Positions 7,202-10,636 of a stretch of 10,636 nt of DNA are shown here, piece after piece; positions within the stretch are counted from its first letter, which is position 1, and every line of letters begins with the position of its first letter. Position numbers and translations under genes: made by a program. The stretch is from contig JAZSKI010000030.1 in assembly GCA_045534775.1 (NCBI GenBank), positions 1 through 10,636 of the forward strand, written 5' to 3'. Under the pieces are notes generated by a model. The model was not told the origin of the DNA. It saw only the letters and a program-made list of their open reading frames with translations, and searched no databases. Source of the stretch: JAZOTK01 sp045534775. GTDB taxonomy: Bacteria > Bacillota > Clostridia > RUG12999.

Positions 7202-7939
7202 TTATTTAGAGGCAAAAATTTCATTTACCTCTTTATAAGACTCAGGTGTTCCGATGTCGTAGCATTCGCCTTCAAAGGTATAAGCATATACGTCCTTGAC
7301 CTTATGCAACCACGCCGGGAAGAAGCCCGGAGCATCGGGATTGTTGCCCTGCTCAAGATATTCTTTGATAAGCGGCAACGTCTCTCTTTTATAGATATAA
7401 GAAGCGTAGGCGGCAATATTTGACTGCGGATTTTCGGGTTTTTCAACCAAATCCAGCACCTTGCCGTTTTCGTCCAGCAACACATTCGCCATACGTCTCA
7501 AATCCGAGATGGAATTTATTTCCTTGGTAAGTATCATATCGCTGTCTTTTTCAAGGTAATAATTATAATAATCCTTAAGCTCAAAGGTGAAAATATTATC
7601 ACCCGCCATAATAAGCACATCATCATCAATTTTAAGTGTATCTATGGCATAACTTATATCGCCCACAGCACCTAATTTATTGGTATCATCGGTAGTGTTG
7701 TCGTTAAGCACCACTATATCGAGTCTTGAGTTTGTCTCGTTTTTCCAGTCTGTGAAATGTCCGTAGAACTTATGATTACTTACAACCACCAGACTGTCAA
7801 TAGCTTCGATGGTTTCGATTTGCTCAACAATATAGTCAAGAATCGGTTTCTCATTAATAGGCAGAAGTGCCTTAGGCTTGTCAATCGTAAGGGGATAGAG
7901 TCTTGTAGCATAGCCTGCTGCTAAAATTATCGCTTTCAT
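7202..7939 (-). CDS. Sugar-phosphate nucleotidyltransferase family protein
   Basis: A 245-residue enzyme of the GT-A-like NTP_transferase family, which joins an NTP to a phosphorylated sugar, polyol or alcohol and releases pyrophosphate. Motifs are AAGYATRLYPLT (residues 7-18, nucleotide loop), KPKALLPI (21-28, with the catalytic lysine), AGDN (112-115, metal-binding Asp), VEKP (165-168) and YDIGTPESY (227-235). It lacks the C-terminal left-handed beta-helix of GlmU or GlgC, so it is the short form, like RmlA, LicC or inositol-1-phosphate cytidylyltransferases. The loop reads GYATRL where RmlA has GxGTRL, so dTTP and glucose-1-phosphate should not be assumed. It overlaps the second dehydrogenase gene by ATGA and has a GGAGAA site, so the two are coupled. 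This strongly suggests a shared pathway that makes an activated precursor. The substrate is unknown. Confidence 0.9.
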   Translation of the reverse strand: MKAIILAAGYATRLYPLTIDKPKALLPINEKPILDYIVEQIETIEAIDSLVVVSNHKFYGHFTDWKNETNSRLDIVVLNDNTTDDTNKLGAVGDISYAIDTLKIDDDVLIMAGDNIFTFELKDYYNYYLEKDSDMILTKEINSISDLRRMANVLLDENGKVLDLVEKPENPQSNIAAYASYIYKRETLPLIKEYLEQGNNPDAPGFFPAWLHKVKDVYAYTFEGECYDIGTPESYKEVNEIFASK

Positions 7940-8970
7940 TTTTCATTCTCCTGTTTATCTTCTTTTATTTTTTCTCTTATAACCTCATCGGCTTCAAGCG
8001 CAATTCTGAAGCTGTCAAAAACCTCATCAATGGTAGGGTTTGCTTCTGCACCCTTCTCAATCATATCAATAAGACAGTCGAACTGAGAATCCGTAGGCTT
8101 TCTTTTACCCTCCACATTAATAATTTCATAGGTTTTTTCGGGGAATTTATAGTATTCAACCAAATCCCCTTCTTCCTGATGGGTCTGCCTGTCCTTAGAG
8201 AAAACTATCTTTATTCTGCCTTTAGGTCCTACAAACTCCTTCAGGTTATCGGAAGCAATGGTATTCGACCAGCCTGCCTCATAGTAGCCTATCGAACCGT
8301 CGGAAAGTCTGGCGTTTATGATACCGTAATTATACTTACCGTCAGGAACGTCCTCTTCAATTTTTGCACCGACTCCGCTTACATGAGTCACCTTCGCGCC
8401 GGTAAACCATTGCATTACATCAATATAATGTACTCCGCAGTCTATTATCGGCGAGGTTTCTTCGATAAGCTTAAGATACCTGTTCCATTTCATTGTATGG
8501 TGATTCTGTACCATACGCATTACAACCGGATGACCGATTGCACCATTTTTTATCATATCGGCAACGGTTATGTATGTATTATTATGTCTCAGAATATGGC
8601 CAATAAGTACCTTAACGTCAGGATTACTTTTGACCAGCTGTAAAAACTCCCTGCCCTCTTCAAGATTAGTGGTTATGGGTTTTTCGCAAATAACGTGCTT
8701 TTTGTATTTCATACATAGCTTCAGAAGCTCTAAATGACTTGACGGATACGTAGCAATTATTACAATATCCACATCCTCGGATGAAATACATTTTTGCGCA
8801 TCGGTTTCCGCACGGAGTGCATTATATTTTTTCTTGAAAATCATTGCACTCTGAGGGTCTGTATCGCAGGTACACTTAACCTCAACATTTTCTTTATAAT
8901 AGATATTATCCATGTGCGCCGCACCCATCTGACCGCAACCTATTATGGCAAGTCCGTATACTTTGCTCAT
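7936..8970 (-). CDS. Gfo/Idh/MocA-family oxidoreductase (second of pair)
   Basis: A 344-residue NAD(P)-dependent dehydrogenase. The Rossmann fold opens with GLAIIGCGQMGAAH (residues 6-19). The catalytic CEKPIT (95-100) holds the conserved lysine, and the C-terminal substrate domain carries DCGVHYIDVMQWFTG (177-191) with the conserved Asp and His. Family members oxidise or reduce sugars, inositols and sugar nucleotides. The protein ends in a charged tail (KEDKQENEK). It overlaps its neighbours on both sides by ATGA and has a GGGGTGA site. It is clearly different in sequence from the first dehydrogenase of this operon, so the two probably act on different carbons or in successive steps, not as a recent duplication. 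The specific substrate cannot be read from sequence. Confidence 0.93.
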   Translation of the reverse strand: MSKVYGLAIIGCGQMGAAHMDNIYYKENVEVKCTCDTDPQSAMIFKKKYNALRAETDAQKCISSEDVDIVIIATYPSSHLELLKLCMKYKKHVICEKPITTNLEEGREFLQLVKSNPDVKVLIGHILRHNNTYITVADMIKNGAIGHPVVMRMVQNHHTMKWNRYLKLIEETSPIIDCGVHYIDVMQWFTGAKVTHVSGVGAKIEEDVPDGKYNYGIINARLSDGSIGYYEAGWSNTIASDNLKEFVGPKGRIKIVFSKDRQTHQEEGDLVEYYKFPEKTYEIINVEGKRKPTDSQFDCLIDMIEKGAEANPTIDEVFDSFRIALEADEVIREKIKEDKQENEK

Positions 8971-9968
8971 TTTTTAATCACCCCACCGGCAAGTTGGATT
9001 TCTTTAAGTGCCAGCTTAACTGAAGCCGCCGCATCCTCAAGTGTAGCACGATTATGTTGCTTGTGTCCCGCAACACATTCTGCGAAATATCGCAGCTCCT
9101 TATAATAAGGACCTATATCCGAGATACTGTACACAATATCATCATAAATCCCTCTTTCGCCAAACTCCGGAATAATTCTTCCGCCGTTTTCTTTATATAC
9201 CGTAAGAATATTTCCGTCATACACGGCAGTCGCCTTCTCAAACTTTGCTCTGAAGGACGCGCGGAAGGGGAATTTATCGGGATAATCCCAACAGCCCTCT
9301 GCCGTAATCACCGTATCACCGTATTCATAAGCGGTGAAAATCTGCTGAATTTCACCTTTTTCGTCACGAACAGCTTTCGCTGTCATTTTCTCAGGCTCGC
9401 CCATTAAATATCTGATAAAATCCGTGTCGTGAATATGTAAATCAAGCGCTACGCTACCGCTTTTTCTGTAGTCGTTGTACCAGTCCTCCCACGACCATTT
9501 CGGTGTGGCACTTATTCTTGAAACCACCATAGATTTCAGCTTTCCGTATTCACCGCTGTCCACAGTCTTTTTAATCCATTCGTACTCATCCCAGAACCTT
9601 ACAACCTGACCTACCTGAATATAAACTTCGCATTCACGCTCGGTTTCTATAAGAAGCTCTGCTTCCTCTTCGGTAAGGCACAGGGGTTTTTCAACAAAAA
9701 TGTGAATGCCCTTTTTCATTGCTTTTATCATATGTTCTGTATGTAAAAATGTAGGTATGCAAATATCTATGACATCCACATCGGCATTTTCAATAAGCTC
9801 CATACCGTTTTCATATATTTCAGCACCAAATCTATGAGCCGTTCTTCTTGCTTTCTCACCATCAAGATCCGCAACCGCCGTTACTTCTATCAAGTCGCCC
9901 ATTACAGCATAGCAAGCCGCATGGGCAGTTCCTATGCCGCCGCAACCTATCAACCCGACTTTAAGCAT
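8967..9968 (-). CDS. Gfo/Idh/MocA-family oxidoreductase (first of pair)
   Basis: A 333-residue NAD(P)-dependent dehydrogenase and the first gene of the long operon. Motifs are VGLIGCGGIGTAH (residues 4-16, dinucleotide loop), VADLD (32-36, where an acidic residue at the strand end favours NAD), VEKPLCLT (92-99, catalytic lysine) and DLHIHDTDFIRYLMG (176-190, catalytic His and Asp region). The overall build resembles inositol 2-dehydrogenase-like or glucose-6-phosphate-3-dehydrogenase-like members, but that does not fix a substrate. The start has GGAGGG 8 bases upstream and a near-consensus sigma-A promoter about 40 bases before it. The stop overlaps the next gene by ATGA. Paired Gfo/Idh enzymes next to a nucleotidyltransferase suggest synthesis of a modified sugar or cyclitol. 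Confidence 0.93.
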   Translation of the reverse strand: MLKVGLIGCGGIGTAHAACYAVMGDLIEVTAVADLDGEKARRTAHRFGAEIYENGMELIENADVDVIDICIPTFLHTEHMIKAMKKGIHIFVEKPLCLTEEEAELLIETERECEVYIQVGQVVRFWDEYEWIKKTVDSGEYGKLKSMVVSRISATPKWSWEDWYNDYRKSGSVALDLHIHDTDFIRYLMGEPEKMTAKAVRDEKGEIQQIFTAYEYGDTVITAEGCWDYPDKFPFRASFRAKFEKATAVYDGNILTVYKENGGRIIPEFGERGIYDDIVYSISDIGPYYKELRYFAECVAGHKQHNRATLEDAAASVKLALKEIQLAGGVIKK

Positions 9969-10004
9969 TCTTTATCCCTCCAAACCATATTTTTATCCAT
10001 ATAT

Positions 10005-10033
10005 ATCATACACCAAAATTATTCTTTTGTCAA
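10005..10033 (-). promoter_or_regulatory. Near-consensus sigma-A promoter of the long minus-strand operon
   Basis: On the minus strand, TTGACA (plus-strand 10028-10033) and TATGAT (10005-10010) are separated by exactly 17 bases. The -35 box is perfect and the -10 box has five of six matches. The predicted start of transcription is near 9998, leaving a leader of about 30 bases with the GGAGGG site. There is no room for a riboswitch. This predicts strong, mostly constitutive vegetative expression of the dehydrogenase genes and perhaps the whole array. Confidence 0.85.
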
Positions 10034-10055
10034 TAGTTTAAACCCTTTATTTTCT

Positions 10056-10084
10056 GTAACATACCAATATTTTTTGAATATAAT
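10056..10084 (+). promoter_or_regulatory. Possible promoter for the small membrane protein gene
   Basis: On the plus strand, GTAACA, a 17-base spacer and a perfect TATAAT lie just upstream of the 51-residue ORF. The -35 box matches TTGACA at four of six positions. Transcription would start near 10091, only about 9 bases before the ATG and inside the AAAGG ribosome site, giving an unusually short leader. The box lies in a very AT-rich spacer, so chance is possible. Confidence 0.35.
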
Positions 10085-10099
10085 ATACTAAAGGATGTG

Positions 10100-10255
10100 A
10101 TGTGCTTGTTCAAATGCAATAGGTTCCTGTGGGGCATAGTTACCATAGCAGTAGGTGGCAGTGTACTGCTGGCTCTGTACCTGCCCACCACTTGGCTCAT
10201 AGCGACTCTGGGCTTTTTCCTTATCTGGTCCGGGTGGCATCTTATATGCCGCTGA
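10100..10255 (+). CDS. Small membrane protein upstream of spoVM, unknown function
   Basis: A 51-residue ORF. Read in parts, it is MCLFKCNRF, then a hydrophobic stretch from LWGIVTIAVGG to LALYLP, then TTWLIATLGFFLIWSGWHL and a final ICR. Two hydrophobic segments joined at the LPTT turn suggest a helical hairpin in the membrane. Cysteines at positions 2, 6 and 50 lie near the ends. An AAAGG site lies five bases upstream of the ATG. The stop is 37 bases before spoVM on the same strand, so the two may be co-transcribed and this protein could have a sporulation role. That is inference, as I do not recognise a named family. Codon use is ordinary, with GGC, CTG and GCA. Confidence 0.6.
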   Translation: MCLFKCNRFLWGIVTIAVGGSVLLALYLPTTWLIATLGFFLIWSGWHLICR

Positions 10256-10269
10256 ATTTCACATACAAA
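10240..10269 (+). promoter_or_regulatory. Candidate sigma-E-like sporulation promoter before spoVM
   Basis: CATACAAA at 10262-10269 resembles the -10 element of sigma-E promoters (CATACA followed by an AT-rich end). Weak ATA-containing sequence lies upstream around 10242-10248, but the spacing is not a clean match to the expected -35. In B. subtilis spoVM is transcribed under sigma-E control, which makes the site plausible. It would give a leader of about 15-18 bases with the AGGAGG site. Confidence 0.3.
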
Positions 10270-10292
10270 GCTTTATTGAAAGGAGGTGTACC

Positions 10293-10370
10293 ATGAAAAT
10301 AGTAGTATTAAAGCCTCCGTCATTCTTGTCGGGCATTATACGGGTGATATTTAAAATGAGCAGTACATAA
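10293..10370 (+). CDS. spoVM: Stage V sporulation protein SpoVM
   Basis: A 25-codon gene with a near-perfect ribosome site, GAAAGGAGG, six bases before the ATG. The peptide reads MKIVVLKPPSFLSG and then IIRVIFKMSST. Aligned without gaps to B. subtilis SpoVM (26 residues, beginning MKFYTIKLPKFLGG), it keeps M1, K2, K7, P9, F11, L12, G14, I15 and R17, with hydrophobic residues elsewhere in the amphipathic helix. In B. subtilis this peptide lies in the forespore outer membrane, senses its positive curvature and anchors SpoIVA so that the spore coat assembles; Pro9 is important there. The C-terminal tail differs (KMSST against GSFRKD). It follows a small membrane protein gene and is followed by a terminator. 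The call rests on my recollection of the B. subtilis sequence, but the match in length and pattern is strong. Confidence 0.88.
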   Translation: MKIVVLKPPSFLSGIIRVIFKMSST

Positions 10371-10376
10371 TAAGAA

Positions 10377-10414
10377 ATGCTGCCGGCAAGTATTTCGGGC
10401 AGTATCATATTTTT
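10377..10414 (+). terminator. Intrinsic terminator of spoVM
   Basis: An 8-base stem forms between ATGCTGCC (10377-10384) and GGCAGTAT (10398-10405), with one G-U pair. TTTTT follows at 10410-10414 after four bases. It starts 7 bases beyond the spoVM stop, which supports spoVM as the last gene of a short transcript. Confidence 0.65.
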
Positions 10415-10452
10415 AAAACAGATGCAGCATTTAAAGCTCCTGCATCTGTTTT
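10415..10452. terminator. Perfect 13-base inverted repeat, probable bidirectional terminator
   Basis: AAAACAGATGCAG (10415-10427) and CTGCATCTGTTTT (10440-10452) are perfect reverse complements around a 12-base loop. The A/T ends give a short U run on either strand, so it could stop transcription in both directions between the convergent spoVM and right-edge genes. Confidence 0.65.
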
Positions 10453-10467
10453 GTACATAAAAGCCGG

Positions 10468-10501
10468 AAAAAGGGGCTGTCTCACTAAAAAAGACAGCCC
10501 C
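10468..10501 (-). terminator. Intrinsic terminator of the right-edge minus-strand gene
   Basis: GGGGCTGTCT (10473-10482) and AGACAGCCCC (10492-10501) form a perfect 10-base GC-rich stem with a 9-base loop. On the minus strand it is followed directly by TTTTT (plus-strand A at 10468-10472). It lies about 40 bases after the stop of the partial gene at the right edge, which it most likely serves. Confidence 0.85.
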
Positions 10502-10541
10502 TAAATGCTTCTTAATTTGCCACGTAAACTCTCCGGCGGCG

Positions 10542-10636
10542 TTATTTTGCTATTTTAATTATATATTCAATAAACTCTTCGTTTTCCTTTTTTTCCGTAT
10601 CGGCGCTGAGTCCTGCTTTTTTCATCATATCTACCG
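10542..10636 (-). CDS. C-terminal fragment of an unidentified protein (cut by window edge)
   Basis: The last 30 codons of a minus-strand gene, open to the window edge. They read VDMMKKAGLSADTEKKENEE, then FIEYIIKIAK and TAA. The charged, helical tail is too short to identify a family. Support for a real gene is the uninterrupted frame plus the strong terminator 40 bases downstream in the same direction. An internal start at one of the two ATGs would give a peptide of only 27-28 residues, and no ribosome site precedes them, so continuation beyond the window is more likely. Confidence 0.6.
   Translation of the reverse strand, partial: VDMMKKAGLSADTEKKENEEFIEYIIKIAK

Noticed and set aside
8179..8643. 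154-codon plus-strand open frame
   Set aside because: It is entirely antisense to the second Gfo/Idh gene. Composition and lack of a ribosome site indicate a shadow frame.
9969..10004. Riboswitch or T-box in the leader of the long operon
   Set aside because: The leader predicted from the sigma-A promoter is only about 30 bases, too short for any known riboswitch.
10007..10012. CATACA on the plus strand as a sigma-E -10 box for the small membrane gene
   Set aside because: It overlaps the complement of the strong minus-strand TATGAT box, which explains it better, and it lies about 90 bases from the ORF.

Overview
The window looks like a chromosomal piece of a low-to-moderate GC, spore-forming Firmicute of the class Clostridia. 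The evidence is strong AGGAGG-type ribosome sites, Clostridia-style small proteins (TnpV, a DUF6809-like protein, a short Cys-rich protein) and, at the right end, a 25-codon gene that reads as the sporulation peptide SpoVM. I cannot name the genus.

Region 1 (1-1380, minus strand) is an AT-rich accessory cassette. It runs promoter, tnpV, DUF6809-like gene, secreted protein of unknown function, then a likely terminator at the left edge. The first two genes overlap by ATGA, so the three probably form one transcript. TnpV links the cassette to clostridial mobile elements, but no transposase or element end is visible.

Region 2 (1382-10033, minus strand) is one long same-strand array. A near-consensus sigma-A promoter (TTGACA, 17-base spacer, TATGAT) drives, in order: two Gfo/Idh/MocA oxidoreductases, a sugar-type nucleotidyltransferase, a PutP-like sodium:solute symporter, a TtcA-like tRNA thiolase, a YfcE-type phosphoesterase, a single-domain biotin protein ligase, type III pantothenate kinase CoaX, a 51-residue Cys-rich protein and an M20D amidohydrolase, ending at a strong intrinsic terminator. 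The first three genes are chained by ATGA overlaps and look like one small pathway that builds or activates an unidentified sugar or polyol. The genes from ttcA to the amidohydrolase are a tight housekeeping block. A hairpin lies between putP and ttcA and may separate the two parts.

Region 3 (10056-10414, plus strand) is a divergent small-gene unit: a 51-residue membrane protein followed by spoVM with an excellent ribosome site, ending in a terminator. Two more hairpins follow, one of which serves a convergent minus-strand gene whose last 30 codons enter the window from the right. There are no rRNAs, tRNAs, CRISPR arrays or complete insertion sequences. No stretch above 300 bases lacks a gene. 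The most notable hidden content is the spoVM pair, which is too short for usual ORF cut-offs.
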